From NCBI GenBank assembly GCA_035048815.1, contig JAUCBN010000020.1, positions 751,501 to 815,500 on the forward strand: a stretch of 64,000 nt of DNA, in the 5' to 3' direction. Every line of letters starts with the position of its first letter. The first letter of the stretch is position 1. This DNA comes from Abelmoschus esculentus (taxonomy: Eukaryota; Streptophyta; Magnoliopsida; Malvales; Malvaceae). Shown piece after piece: positions 10,700 through 23,246 of this stretch. The notes below the pieces were generated by a model. The model made no database searches. It was not told where the DNA came from and saw only the letters and a program-made list of their open reading frames with translations. Both the position numbers and the translations under genes were made by a program.

Positions 10700-13561
10700 A
10701 CAGATTGCTTGGCTTAAACAATACTATGTTTTTTTCAGTTCATGATCATGTCAAAATTATAACCAAAACTCTGTTTGATTTGCGAAAGTTGTCTTTGTTA
10801 TTTACAATATCGAGGAGAGATTTTTTTCCTGAAAAAAAATTATATTTTGAGTAAGTTTATGATTGAGTTATTATATTTTTAAAAAATATGACATTTCATT
10901 TATTGATCTTTAAAATTAGGTCATTTACATTAATTATTAATCGTATAATGGACGTTAATTCTTTAATTACAATCATGGTATCTTTTTATCTTTCGTATAA
11001 ATGATGTTAAATTTTTAACCGCAATTATCTTACTTTATTTATTGATTGTAATAATTAAGTCACTTAAATGTGACTAAAAGGTTAATGTTTAATATAAACT
11101 TGTCTAAGGGTGAGGTTCGAGTGAGTAAAGTTGAGTTAATTTTTTTTAGTTATTCGAGTTGGCGAGTCTAATTTTATAATTTAAATATTATTTGAATTTT
11201 TTCGATTAGATATCGAGTTCGAGTCGAGTTGATTTTTTAAATTTATATACAAGTTTTAATTATAACTATTTATAATGTTATAGTACATTTGATTTCAATT
11301 TAAGCAGTATTCTCTAATTGTATAAGATCTATATACATATTTTTTATATTATTTTTTATGTATGTAAATAAATTTTAAAATTATATTATAAGTATTGATG
11401 ATAGTATACACGAGTCAATGAATTAATGTGAAGAAAAAATTTAAAAAAAAGTTTAATTAAATGATCAAATTAAATAAAATCTAAAGTTAAAGGATTATAT
11501 ATAAAAAAATTATTAAAAATATAAATTAAAGTTACGTTGATATTATATATTGTTAGTGAATAATGTCATTTATTTTTTTAAATATAGACATAAAATTTAT
11601 ATTGGTTTTGTTCTATAAAAAACTAAAAAATTATAAAATTAAGTTTAATTTTGATATAATATATTTTTATAAGGACCAAAATAAAAAGTGAGTTAAATTT
11701 TTAAGTACCTAAAGGTCTCATAAACTGAAACTATTTTGAACTTAAAATTATTTTTAAAGTAAAAATTTTTGCCCCAATTTTTTTAAAGTATTTTTGTACT
11801 CTAAATAATCAAAAACATGCAAGCGTATCGATATTAAATCAAGCATATTGATACGGTTTTTTGTTATTGAATTTTGTTTTTAAGTTGATGACTATCGAGT
11901 ATCGATACGCATGAATGTCATATCGGATATAACCCTCATGTCTCAATAAATCAAGTTGTGCCAATTCTACTATATGCTATAAAATAATTATATTAATTCC
12001 TTTAAAAATCCTATTTAGCTCTTTAATAGTGCAACACCCTAACAAGTTAAGTATCTTATAATGAATATCATTTTTTACGAGTTTATTTTTTATTTATTTT
12101 TAAATATATCATGTTTTAAAATTTATATTTATCAAACAATCTAATTACGTTTAGTAATTCGATTTTAAACAAAATTACAAATAGATTTAAATTTTCATCA
12201 ATTATTTTTTATATTTTATTTTTCAACTGTTAATTTTTAAGGATCAAATTAAATTATAGATTTGCATGGTATTTTCTATAATTGGTTACTAGCTAAATTA
12301 ATTTTTTTTTGATAAATGTAAATTTTAAAACATATTATAATAAATAAAAATATTTTTCATAGAAATTAGATCATATTCTGACAAATAATTTTAGTTTTTA
12401 AATTATTAAAAATATTAAAAATATAAAATCTTTGAGATTATTATAAATTTGTCAATAAATTATCGACTTTACCCAACAAAACACGAAATAATATTTTATA
12501 TGGTAAGGGCTTAAAGTATTGGGCTTCCTTCGGAAAATTTTCACCCTAACATCGATGAACTTGTACTTTTAAGATATAGAGATGTTCAAACGATCGGTTC
12601 GATTAATCGATTTAATCGAACTTTTAAATTTTTATTAATCGATCTTTTTGTATTAATTATTAACCGAATTAAAATTATTTTAAATTTTAAATAAGAGAAC
12701 AAAAATATAAAAAAAATCTTCGGGATAGAGAACAATTGTCTTTCGTAACATGCATACATACAAACCAACCAACCAACTTTAAAGTAACAACAAACACATT
12801 GAATTGATTGATAAGAATTTTGATATCGTTTAAATAAAGTCTCAAACTCGAACCTTAAAATCTAAAAAATAATATTAAAAATAATCTTTATTTAAAGATT
12901 TTACTCTAATTCACTTGGATTAATCTAAATATTATTCGATACAATTTATTCGAATATCGGAGAAAAAGCAAGGAAGGAGATATAATAATAATAGTAACAA
13001 AGGGTATAAAAACTATCAGAAATGATAAATTATAGTCAAGTTTTCGACCTGCTTGACTCCTCTGATGCCAACTAGGGAAGTGGCCAATCATTGTTGATCA
13101 CATCCATAATTGGCATCCAGGGAGCCAGGCAGATCAGATTAGATTAGAACAAAGAAGTTTGCATGTTGAAGACACTGGCACATGAGTTAGGGCAGATTAA
13201 CGTATCCTGGTAATAACGTTTAATGGAAATAAAAACCAGAAAATTTAATGTAAAATAGGCAAATAGAGATCTTTGATTTACCCTTTCCTACTATAAACTT
13301 ACAGTCCAATCCTGGTTATCCAACGACTGGTTCGAACTGCAGCAAAGAATCCGACCACTGCTCTCTCTATCAGAATTCAGAACATATCTGTTTTAAGACT
13401 GGAACTGAGATGGCCAAACTCCATTAATTTATGTAGGGTTTAAGGGTTATGTGCGGCTGAGGAATGAGACAATAAAAGCGAAAGGAGAGGAGGAGAGGAT
13501 AAAAAAATAGACGGCAAAGACAAATAGTTGGCTTTTTCGGAACAAAGATGGTAATAATTAT
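10700..13561. other. AT-rich spacer, no gene seen
   Basis: Contains diverged word-type patches at 11105-11240 (GAGTCGAGTT words) and 12577-12670 (ATTAATCGA words, left end TAGAGATGTTC). Neither has a right end that I could find. A possible SINE fragment near 12785-12860 carries an inverted B-box-like sequence (ACTCGAACC). The 13290-13550 part is less AT-rich but encodes nothing I recognise. Confidence 0.45.
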
Positions 13562-13715
13562 GTTGAACACTGTTAAATTAATTAATAAAAATTAAAAATT
13601 TCAAGGACTCAACATGTAATTAATAAAAAAGTGATAGATTTAACCTATAATTAATAATTATGTGTTAAGTTCTTAAGATTTTTAATCTTTATCAATTAAT
13701 TTAATAATGTTCAAC
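13562..13715. mobile_element. Small foldback MITE-like inverted repeat
   Basis: The left arm starting GTTGAACACTGTTAAATT (13562) is repeated in inverted orientation in the right arm ending AATTTAATAATGTTCAAC (13715). Arms of about 59 bp with several mismatches enclose a spacer of about 35 bp. I could not define a target duplication. Confidence 0.6.
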
Positions 13716-14540
13716 ATTAGTAGTGTTTAACGGTGTTCGACGCCCGTCGTAGACTCATCCTGTATAAAATATAACACGCGTATTGACAACATTAAATAAA
13801 TATCTACTTTTTAGGAATTATCTAAAAAACAATTAAAAATTATGTATGAGTAAGTATATTTATCGATTGATTAAATTATTCATTGAAGGAATATTGGAGA
13901 TACTTTTTAGTGTCTCATCTCGTTAATTGTTGTTTTTATATATTAAATAAAGATAAAAAATTTTAAATATTTAATTTTCTTGCCAATCAGTTTTTTTTTA
14001 AAATATACATTTTGATTTTTTTATAATAAATTTTTAATTTCATCCTCAACTTACTCATCTTTATTTCCTTATATTTCTGATCTTTGTTTAGTTAAGCATG
14101 AGTTTTAAACTCATTCTCCTCCTAATCTAATTTATTTCATTTATAATGTTAGAACTCGAACTCTAATTTTATTTAAATAATTTAGTATTTTATTTTATTA
14201 AACCAACTGATTATTATTAAAAAATTATTTTTAAAATGTGAAAAATAATGTAGACCATTGTTCTTGTAACTTCCCAGATGTTTTTTTTTTCTAAAGTAAT
14301 TGAGTTGAAGAAAGGAGACAAACCACCACCGGCCATTGACAGGAGAGCATGGAGCCACTAGCCAGGACAAGCCAAGGCCAAAGCATGAGACAAAGGGACA
14401 GACTTGGCATGGGCGGTTGGCAGGAGGATTTGACGATCGGGTTAGAACAAAATTTCAGAACAGGAGGCGTGGAATTAAAATTAGAATCGACCACCAAGTG
14501 GAATGTAATGATAACACACATTATTCTTTTAAAAAGACGA
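13716..14540. other. Spacer with an unexplained higher-GC segment
   Basis: Mostly AT-rich. The 14310-14470 part is clearly richer in GC and purines (AGGACAAGCCAAGGCC-like). It has overlapping short frames on both strands, but none resembles a known domain. It could be a fragment of an old transposon or leader sequence. Confidence 0.35.
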
Positions 14541-14548
14541 TTCAAGTT

Positions 14549-15147
14549 TAAGAGTGATAACGAGCCGAGCTGAGTCGCTAGTCAGTCTCGGCTCGGCTCG
14601 GTTCGAAAACAGGTATATCTGAGCTCGGCTCGAGACTCGCTGAGTTCGGAATTTTAGGCTCGAACTCGTAAATAATATTACTGGGCTCGGCTCGGACTCA
14701 AAGCTCGTTAGGCTCGACTCGGCTCGGCTCGGCTCGTAAATAATATTACTGGGCTCGGCTCGGGCTCAAAGCTCATCAGGCTCGACTTAGTTTGGCTCGA
14801 AATGGACAATTTTCTATATTATTGTGTTTTTATTATTTATTTATTTATAATTTATTTTTTATTTATTATTTGTAGTTTTGTAAATTTGTTTTAGTTAATA
14901 ATATTTAATTTATTTTTAGTGGATTTATTCTCAATTATTTTTTCTAAACAAATTATTTTTAATGTATATATAAATATATATATTTATATATAATTATTCT
15001 GAGCCTGTTTACGAGCTTTTCGAGCTGAGCTTACACTCGTTTAGATCCCGAGTCGAACCCGAGCCCGAGTCGAACTCACTCAAGCCGAGCTTAGACCGAG
15101 CCAAACCCGAGTAACTCGCGAGCCGAACAGGCTCATTATCACCCCTA
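14549..15147. mobile_element. hAT-like non-autonomous element, GGCTCGGCTCG-word type
   Basis: A perfect 8-bp target duplication TTCAAGTT (14541-14548 and 15148-15155) flanks a 599-bp patch. Its ends are inverted: left TAAGAGTGATAACGAGCC, and the reverse of the right end TAGGGGTGATAATGAGCC. The two ends consist of degenerate GAGCCGAGC/GCTCGGCTC words in opposite orientation. The centre (about 14810-15000) is AT-rich. No coding capacity. Confidence 0.85.
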
Positions 15148-15155
15148 TTCAAGTT

Positions 15156-16659
15156 AAATCTTAGAGAAGATATTATTAAAAAGAAGAATTTTAAATCCCG
15201 AACATAAACTATCGTAAAACGGACATGTAATCTATAAAATAAATTAAAATCAAAATTTTAGAAAAAAATACAAAAATATAACAGAGGTGGGAGCCCCCCT
15301 CTATAATTTACGCCTTAATTGGGCCGCGATTAGCTCCAATTTTCACTTTTTAGACGATTTAATTGACATTAATATATAAAAAATTATAAATATTTAATTT
15401 TCTGATGAATTATTTCAGATCAATTACTATATAAATATATTATAAAAATATTTTTTTAATTCATTTTTTTATTATAAAGTTAAGATTCGTTGATATTTAG
15501 TTATCATATTGGACGGATTAAATTCGAAATCAAGCCTAATTTAAAGAAAAAAATGTTTTTACAATTATGTTCTTTCAAACGAATTATTATTAAAATTATT
15601 TTGAATTAAAATTTTAATTATTTTTAATTATTATTAAAAAATTTAAGGATTGAATATATAATTAAAATTATTTTAAAATAAAATTAGGATTTTGAATTCT
15701 TAAACCATTCATATTTGTTTTTTATAATATTTTAATTAAAATATTAGAATTAAATCTTTCATTATACACAAACTCTAGCATCATCCCTAAAACTTTCACT
15801 ATAATCTTTATTACTGCTGATATGCATTCCTTGGCCATTATTCAAATAGCTGGTTAATAGAATAATGAGTATTCGGTTTATAATTTTTTTTTTAAAATTT
15901 AAATATTTTTAAAAAATTTACATAATAAATATATAAAATTAATTTTTTTATTCAACTACAGTGGTTACAATAGTATATGTTCTAGAGTATACTCTCAACC
16001 ATTGACATTGATTGCTCAATCACTGTGCTGGCATTATTAATGCTCGAACCCATTTTCGTACAAAAATTAAAAGTTTATAATAATACATAATCCACACACT
16101 AATATTAATGATTTGAGGTTAGTTTATAATATCTGAATATATATTAAAGTTTATCACTAAAAAGACATTAAAAATATTAAACTCATTTTTCTTTTGATCT
16201 TATATTAACAAAATAAAAAAAATTAAAATACATAATACGAACATGAAAATAACTTAGAATTTAAATTTAATTTTAGGTACAATTATTAAATAATCTAAAA
16301 TAAAAGTATAACTTAAAATTAAAAAATTAAAATTATCGATCAGGTATCTGATAACCAAAAAAATCAATCCAAACCTAACCCAACTATATGATAAAAATTC
16401 TCGAGTCAAATATCTGCCCGCTCAGATAATTTTTTTAATATTATTTTTTTCAGTCATCAAATAATTAAAAGATTAAATTATTAAAGTTATATAATTTTAA
16501 ACACCCATATAAATATCTTACCAATCCTACACATGGATCATATTTAAAATATTTAACATGGAGTATATGAACTATTTTTTTTCTATGCAATTGAGAGTCG
16601 TGTGCAAGCGTTGTTCATAGAAAACACTACGAATAATATAAAAATACATGAAAAAAGAG
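15156..16659. other. AT-rich spacer with a truncated SINE
   Basis: No gene. A 5'-truncated SINE lies at 15955-16060 on the minus strand. It has B-box-like GGTTCGAGCAT and body similar to the copies at 31419 and 49075. A CGGGTAGA-type word patch is suggested near 16330-16430, without clear ends. Confidence 0.5.
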
Positions 16660-16664
16660 TAAGG

Positions 16665-16903
16665 TGTTATAAATATATTTATTTATGGTGGATATCCATA
16701 TATTAAGTTACACTTTAATGGGCTTTAGTATTAGGGTTTAATACCCATTGAAATTGGGGTTTCTATCTTATGCCTATAAATATAGACTTTTGGCATAGCA
16801 TTGTATACAACCCTTACTTTGAGAATATAATAAAATCTCTCTCCCTTTTGTCTCTCATCTTTATTCTCTTATTTTATTCTTGTTCTTTACTTTATTCACA
16901 ACA
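16665..16903 (+). repeat. 5' LTR of the copia element
   Basis: Begins TGTTATAAAT and ends ...CACAACA. It differs from the 3' LTR at five of 239 positions by eye, all transitions, and has no length difference. Confidence 0.95.
16775..16834 (+). promoter_or_regulatory. LTR TATA box and polyadenylation signal
   Basis: TATAAATA at 16775-16782 and AATAAA at 16829-16834. The order and spacing suit the U3/R boundary signals of a plant copia LTR. The same pair is present in the right LTR. Confidence 0.6.
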
Positions 16904-16920
16904 CGTTATCAGCGCGAGAC
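16904..16920 (+). other. Putative primer-binding site of the copia element
   Basis: CGTTATCAGCGCGAGAC directly follows the LTR. The position fits a tRNA primer site, and the ACACGTTATCAGC phrase is common after LTRs of plant copia elements. The exact tRNA was not determined. Confidence 0.5.
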
Positions 16921-17682
16921 TCTAACCAACGGAGGTATTTTTCGTTCGAATCTTAAAGGAGTTATTGACAAGAATTTGTTACTAGCATAAATCAAAGATA
17001 AGTTTTTCTCCCTCAATTATATTTTAATTACCGATTATTTTTCTCTCTTGATCTTTGATTTGATTTTTAATTTATTAAAAATCTTTGGTTGTTTGGTGTT
17101 TGTGTAGCGATAAAGTGACTCAATTGCCGTGGTGCTTGTCGACAATTCCCAAAAGGGACTTTAACAAAATATTGGTGATTAAACTTTCCATATATTCAAA
17201 TTAGTGGAATGTCCGATATGTTTTATTTATTTAATTTGAGATTTTTTTTTATCTTTATTTATAACCAATATTTGTTTATTTTATTATTATGACGAAAGTT
17301 TATGTTTTAATCATGTTCTAAGTATTACATGATATCAGAAAAAAATTAAACCTTTGATAAATTAATATGTTTTTGTTATGTTGATTTAATCCGAGTATAT
17401 TGGCTGGACATCCCGTTCTGCGAGGCTACTGGTCTCAAAGGAGGTTCTTTTTAAAGGACCTTGTGGACTGGTTTAACAACGCCACGTATGAGGATTAAAT
17501 TTTTTGTTCTTTGTATATATTGTATATATATCGGTTGATCAATTACTATTTAATAGTATGAATATTATAAAGTCTATATTTGCTTGGAAGCAATATTTTT
17601 TTTGTGTCGAAAAACTCGACTATAGACTTCTCCCAAGTTCAAGTTACGAAAATTGTCTTGATCAAAGAATTTTTATGGGAGG

Positions 17683-17905
17683 CATTCCCTGAAGTGAATG
17701 TAAGCATGATGATTATTCCATGCGATTATTGGATTTATGACATTCTATGAAGTGAATGCAAGCATGATGATTATTCCATGCGATTATTTGATTTATATCA
17801 TTCCCTGAAGTGAATGCAAGCATGATGTTTATTCCATGCGATTATTGAATTTGTTTCATTCCTTGAAGTGAATGCAAACGTGATAATTCACTATATGGTT
17901 AGTGA
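17683..17905 (+). repeat. 58-bp tandem repeat in the copia internal region
   Basis: Four units begin at 17683, 17741, 17799 and 17857, exactly 58 bp apart; the fourth is partial and diverged. Each opens with the 18-mer CATTCCCTGAAGTGAATG or a near copy, whose ends CATTC and GAATG are inverted. Confidence 0.9.
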
Positions 17906-18917
17906 ATAAAACTCAATTATGTGCCAGAGTATCATTGATGAGGATATGTTAGGAAAAAAAAAACATACTCCATTTTTCATGCCAACAATGTTGTCCTTCA
18001 GACACAATATCGTAAAAAAGGCTTTAAGAAATATTCTGAGTTAATTTCTTGTCTTCTTGTGGCTGAACAAAATAATGAGTTGCTCATGAAAAATTATGAA
18101 TATCGCCCAACAGGCTCCGCTCCATTCCCTGAAGCGAATGTGATATTATATAGCGGAATGAATAAAAGCAACATTAGTAATTGTGGTCATGATTGAGATC
18201 ATAAAATAAACATGGATAAGATGATTATTTTGAGAATACTTATATCCACAAGAAGTGGAATTGTAAAGATGCCAAGAATGATAGAGATCAGATTAAAAAT
18301 CTTTATGTTATCAAAGTGATGGTATAAACCATTGATCTCGTACTTGTCAAACGCCGAAGCATTACAGACTTTATTCATAATCATGAATGATAAATTGAAG
18401 AAAATATAATCAGATTTTCTTTGTGGCGAAAATAATGGCGTTATTGATCCAACTCAATTGGATATTGATAATTTTTCTCATAGTCCTTCATGAGAATAAT
18501 TCGCCATTTATTTTATTTTCCTTATAATATCTAAAAGAAATAATTGATCTTTATTTATTTTGTTTATTATATATTTATATTAATTTATTTTACATATTAT
18601 TTATTTATGCTTTATGTTAATTTATCATTTATTTATTTTATATATTATTTATTTACATTCTATTTTAATTTATCCTTTGAAGAATATTATCACTTCCGGA
18701 ATGAAATCTACAATGAATTATGGCTATTTATGTCAAGCAAACAGTGCAAGTACTCATACTATACTTAAGCATAAGAAATATTTTCCCATTTAAATACAAG
18801 GGAAAATGTGAGTACTATATCTCAAAGTACTGAAATATCAATGCTTCGGAAGAGCTTTTGAGAGCTTATCTTTGATAAATAAACGAGTTGATATAATGTG
18901 CTATATTTAATATTTTC

Positions 18918-19027
18918 CATTCCCCGAAGTGAATGGTACAAAGCACATATTTTTCATTCCCCGAAGTGAATGGTACAAAGCACATATTTTTCATTCCCCG
19001 AAGTGAATGAAATAAAGCACATATTTT
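18918..19027 (+). repeat. 37-bp tandem repeat in the copia internal region
   Basis: Three units begin at 18918, 18955 and 18992, exactly 37 bp apart. Each opens with CATTCCCCGAAGTGAATG, the same 18-mer as in the 58-bp array. An eighth, isolated copy of the 18-mer lies at 18123-18140. Confidence 0.9.
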
Positions 19028-19029
19028 AA

Positions 19030-21710
19030 ATGCAAGGGAATAATATGAGTACTATATCCGGAAGTACTAATATCACAGAAAGCTCCGACAGAGCAAATAT
19101 GTTATTGCCAAATGAGACTTTATCTCATATTTACAGTGTATTATGCTCGTCAAAGTCGCAAAGAGACTTATTGAATTTTAAAGATATTTACAGAAATATA
19201 TTGAGAATATTAGTCAAGGGATGCTGACTATCTCAATATTACGAGTATAAGGAAATCTTGGCAAAATTACATGCACTGTCATCCATATTGTACTACATAA
19301 GAATTAGTACAAGTTGAAGCTCATGCTATTGTAAACAATATGTTTATTGATAATTTTATTTGGCATGACCGGTTAGACCATCCCGGTTCAATTATGATGC
19401 GAAAATTGGTTGACACTTTCATGTGGTCATTTATTGAAGAACTAAGATTTTCTTCATGGTTATATTTCACGTGATACTTGCTATGAAAACAATTTGATTA
19501 TACAATCATCAACATCTAAAATAAAGTGTTATTAATTTTCTGGAACGGATACAAGGTGATATATATATGGGCCCATACACCTTTCTAAAAGACCATCTAG
19601 ATATTTTACGATTTTTATCGATGCATCGACTAGATGGTTATATGTATCCTTGTTATTAACCCGCAACTTGGTGTTTGCGAGGCTACTTGCTCAGTTGATA
19701 AAATTACGAGCACATTTTCCAGATTATTTTCTAAAGACAACCAGTCTTGATAATGTTGATGACATGTAATTTTACATTTAGTATCACCAATTCGCATCAA
19801 GCCAACGAATGATTATAAGTTCTCCCCATTACAAATGGTTTTTGTTCAAAAACCAAATATTTCTCATCTTAGATTTTTTTATGTGTGCGATATATGTTCT
19901 AATTGCTCCACCATAACGCACAAAGATGAGTTTTGTTGAGAATATATATAAGAGCTTCTGATAGGGGATTTATTTACAACATGATTTACTGACTATCATT
20001 TTAATGAGTCAGTTTACCCAACATTAAGGGGAGAAAATAAATAGCTGGGGAAAGAAATAAGTTATAATAAATTATCATTTTTCTCATTTTGATCCACGTA
20101 CTACACAATGTGAACTATAAGTTCAAAGGATAATTCATTTAGCAAATCAATTGCCAGATATTTTACTGGCCATAAAAGAGTGACTAAGTCACGTATACCA
20201 GCTATGAATGCTCCGATTAAATTTGATGTCATGGAAGGACAAACTCTAGTTGCTAATGGGTCTAACTTACGCTTAAAGCGTAGTAGACAAGTAAGTTCCA
20301 AAGATAAGAGATCCTCGAAAAAGAAAAGGAGCTATATTTTATGATGGTCTGATCGAGGAATCAATGATTATGAAAATCTCTAGAAGAGATTAAATGGTCT
20401 CCAACAGAGACATTGACATGACTCAGATACCTGATAATAAAGAGATCTCAATAGATTATGTCATGTATGGTAATAAGTGGAACTGAAATTAAATCGACGT
20501 CGTTAATATATTTGCATGCAATATAGCACTAGAGATTTTATTTGATGATGTGGATCATGAATCATTGTCAATTGGGCAATGTAAACAAAGAAATGATTGG
20601 CCAACATGAAAGAGGCAATTGAGGCGAAACTAAAATCTCTTTTGAAAAGAGAAGTATTTGGGTCTATAGCCCGTACATTGAAATGTGTAAAGCTCGTGGA
20701 TATAAACGAGCCTTCGTGAGAAAGAGAAATCAAAAGGGGAAATCATGAGATATAAGCTCATTTGGTTGCACAAGGATTCTCACAAAGACATGAAATTGAT
20801 TATGAGGAAAATATATTTCTCGGTGGTGGATGCAACTACTTTTAGATTTTGATCAGTCTGGCAATAAATAAAATTACTCGGTTTCTGCCTAATGGGTGTT
20901 GTTACATCCTATTTGAATGAGCCTCTTAATAGTAATATTTACATGAAACTTCCGGAAAGATTTAGATTGTCATAAGCAGTTTATTCAAGTTCTCGAGAAC
21001 ATTATTCAATCATATTGAATATATCTTTTTATGGCTTGAAACAATTTAGACGTATTTGATATGATCGCCTCATTGAATACTTATTAGCATAATGCTATAT
21101 GAATTATTTCCCCGAGCATTTTTATTAAGAGATTTAGCTCTTTTATTGATTGTGTATGTCGATGATTTGAATATCGTTGAGACTCGTGAAGAGACCTCCT
21201 CAAATCCTTGTGCATCTATCGACATACAGAAAAATATTGAAAGAGACTTTACATGCATAACGCATATCTATTTATCACCTTTATGGTTGTTGTTAAGTCT
21301 CTTACTGTAAACAAAGATTTTTTCGCATCACGAAAAGGGTAATGATATTTTTAGTCTAAAGCACAATATACACATTTTTTTGATCTGGAAGCATCGTATC
21401 TTAACTGGTCCAGAAATATTTTTTAAGTGCTACGAGATCATTACCTTTAAAATAATTGTTATGCATAAGGCAAAACCGAAATATGTATTTTGCTAAACAT
21501 ATCTTGAAGATATGTGAATGTTTTTTACAAGATAAGATGCAAGTTATCTTGTACAGAGATAATACAAAATTTATATCTCAAGGTGGATATATCAAATATG
21601 ATAAAACGAAACATATTTCTTCAAGTTTCGTCCCTCATGATTTTCAGATGAATAATATTCAATGAATCATTTCAAGCAATGATTTGGAAGATTTATCCAC
21701 TAGTGCATGA
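19030..21710 (+). pseudogene. Broken copia pol (GAG-pre-integrase, integrase, RT, RNase H pieces)
   Basis: Recognisable pieces in order: WHDRLDHPGSIMMRKL near 19361-19408 (GAG-pre-integrase H-x-RL-x-HP motif); an integrase-like stretch near 19555-19640 around YGPIH and FIDASTRWLY; LVAQGFSQRHEIDY near 20761-20805 (start of the copia RT); VYVDD at 21154-21168 (RT catalytic motif); and KYDKTKHIS near 21595-21625 (RNase H C-terminal part). Stops and frameshifts separate all of them, so no functional polyprotein can be made. The gag part before 19030 is not recognisable and is largely replaced by repeats. Confidence 0.85.
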
Positions 21711-21996
21711 TCTACTTTAATATTTGAAGATTGTATTCAATATTGAATTATGAAGATTCAAAGATCTTATGTGATATTTTCATGAGGGGGAGTAAATACG
21801 CGTTGCACTCTTTTTCCCTTAACCGAGGTTTTGTCCCAATGGGTTTTCCCGGTAAGGTTTTTAATGAGGCAACATGTTATGCGTATCAAAGATGTGTGTA
21901 CTCTTTTTCCTTCACTAAGAATTTTTTTTCCCACAGGGTTTTTATCTTAGTAAGGTTTTAACGAGGCACATTATCTTCATGGATATCCAAGGAGAG

Positions 21997-22235
21997 TGTT
22001 ATAAATATATTTATTTATGGTGGATATCCATATATTAAGTTACACTTTAATGGGCTTTAGTATTAGGGTTTAATACCCATTGAAATTAGGGTTTCCATCT
22101 TATGCCTATAAATATAGACTTTTGGCATAGCATTGTATACAACCCTTACTTTGAGAATATAATAAAATCTCTCTCCCTTTTGTCTCTCATCTTTATTCTC
22201 CTATTTTATTCTTGTTTTTTACTTTATTCACAACG
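21997..22235 (+). repeat. 3' LTR of the copia element
   Basis: Same length (239 bp) and start (TGTTATAAAT) as the left LTR; its final base is G instead of A. It is preceded by the purine tract AAGGAGAG (21989-21996), the probable second-strand primer site. Confidence 0.95.
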
Positions 22236-22345
22236 CAAGGAATAGTTATTTTATTAATTAAAATTTTATTTTATAAATATAGAAATAAATTTTAAATTAT
22301 TATTAGTTTTTTTAACTCAATAAATAGTTATTTTATCTAAGATAT

Positions 22346-22970
22346 TATGTTAAGTTCAGTCACTGGTTTTTTCTCTCCACCATTTACGTTTAAACTAGGT
22401 AATCGACCAGGTGATCCTCTTTCGTCATACCTCTTCATTCTAACAACGGAGCATTTGCATGTTCAGTCAGTGGCGCAAGGTACTTGGACACCTTTTAGTT
22501 TTGTCCGTAATCATATACCGTTGTCTCATATGTTCTGTGTGGATTACAACCTCATAAATGATTCAGGGTCGTCATCTTAGAGAAAATAAAGGGTGGGCTT
22601 TGTGGATGGGCAGCGCGCACTCTCTCCATGGTAGGCCAGGCCGAGCCAAATTCGTGCTCTCTGCGACCCCAATCTATTTCATGCAATCCTCTTTGCCTCC
22701 TAAGTTAGTCTGTATTACCATTGAGGGCTTGATCCCTCGCTTGGGATGTGCCATGTCAACCTTTAGGTCATGGCAGCTCGGTTTATGCCATATATAACAT
22801 GAGCTTCATGCTAAAATTGGGGTACGCCATTGTCACTAAAAGAGACAACTTTTGGGTTCGCCAAAAGTACAAACTCACCACGATTTGCCTTGCTTGCATG
22901 GGTGTCTCGACAAGTTTGTATTGCGTAATGGTTATCATTTGCATGCATTTCTCCATTTTCATCTTTGTAT
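22346..22970 (+). pseudogene. LINE (non-LTR) reverse-transcriptase remnant
   Basis: Fragments in two frames match the plant LINE RT order: NRPGDPLSSYLFIL (the QGDPLSP-x-LF motif), then PLSHMFCVDYNLI (the SHLxFADD motif with the catalytic AD changed to VD), then GRPGRAKFVLSATPIYFMQ (thumb region, GR-x-x-L-x-K-x-VL-x-x-IP-Y-MQ-like). A later piece near 22820-22880 also fits. Frameshifts and the altered FADD show it is dead. A TA run at 22967-22993 ends the region. Confidence 0.82.
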
Positions 22971-23246
22971 ATATATATATATATATATATATTTAACTCA
23001 TAGGACTTTGTTCAATTTATCTTAGATTTTGTTATTTTGTAACTCTGTAGTTATATTACTAATTTTGTGGTAAAGTATCTATTTATTGTAACTAGATTTG
23101 TCATCGCATCCGTCAATTATATAGAAGCTTTTAAAGATAAAATAAAGATTGTTAATCGTAGAGTCTATTATAACAAATCCTGTATAAAATTTTGACGCAA
23201 ATTTCACAGGAAGAACATGTATCCTATTAGAAGTAAACTATAAAAG

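Larger units (their letters stand above)
16665..22235 (+). mobile_element. Complete but decayed Ty1/copia retrotransposon
   Basis: A 5571-bp element with two 239-bp LTRs in direct orientation. It is flanked by TAAGG (16660-16664) and CAAGG (22236-22240), a 5-bp target duplication with one change. Domain order from surviving pieces is GAG-pre-integrase, then integrase, then reverse transcriptase with YVDD, then RNase H-like, which is the copia order. Frames are broken throughout. A primer-binding-like stretch (CGTTATCAGCGCGAG) follows the left LTR and an AAGGAGAG purine tract precedes the right LTR. Confidence 0.93.

Noticed and set aside
17683..19027. Evenly spaced short repeats considered as a CRISPR-like array
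   Set aside because: The spacers are themselves repeated, it lies inside a retrotransposon, and the genome is a plant.
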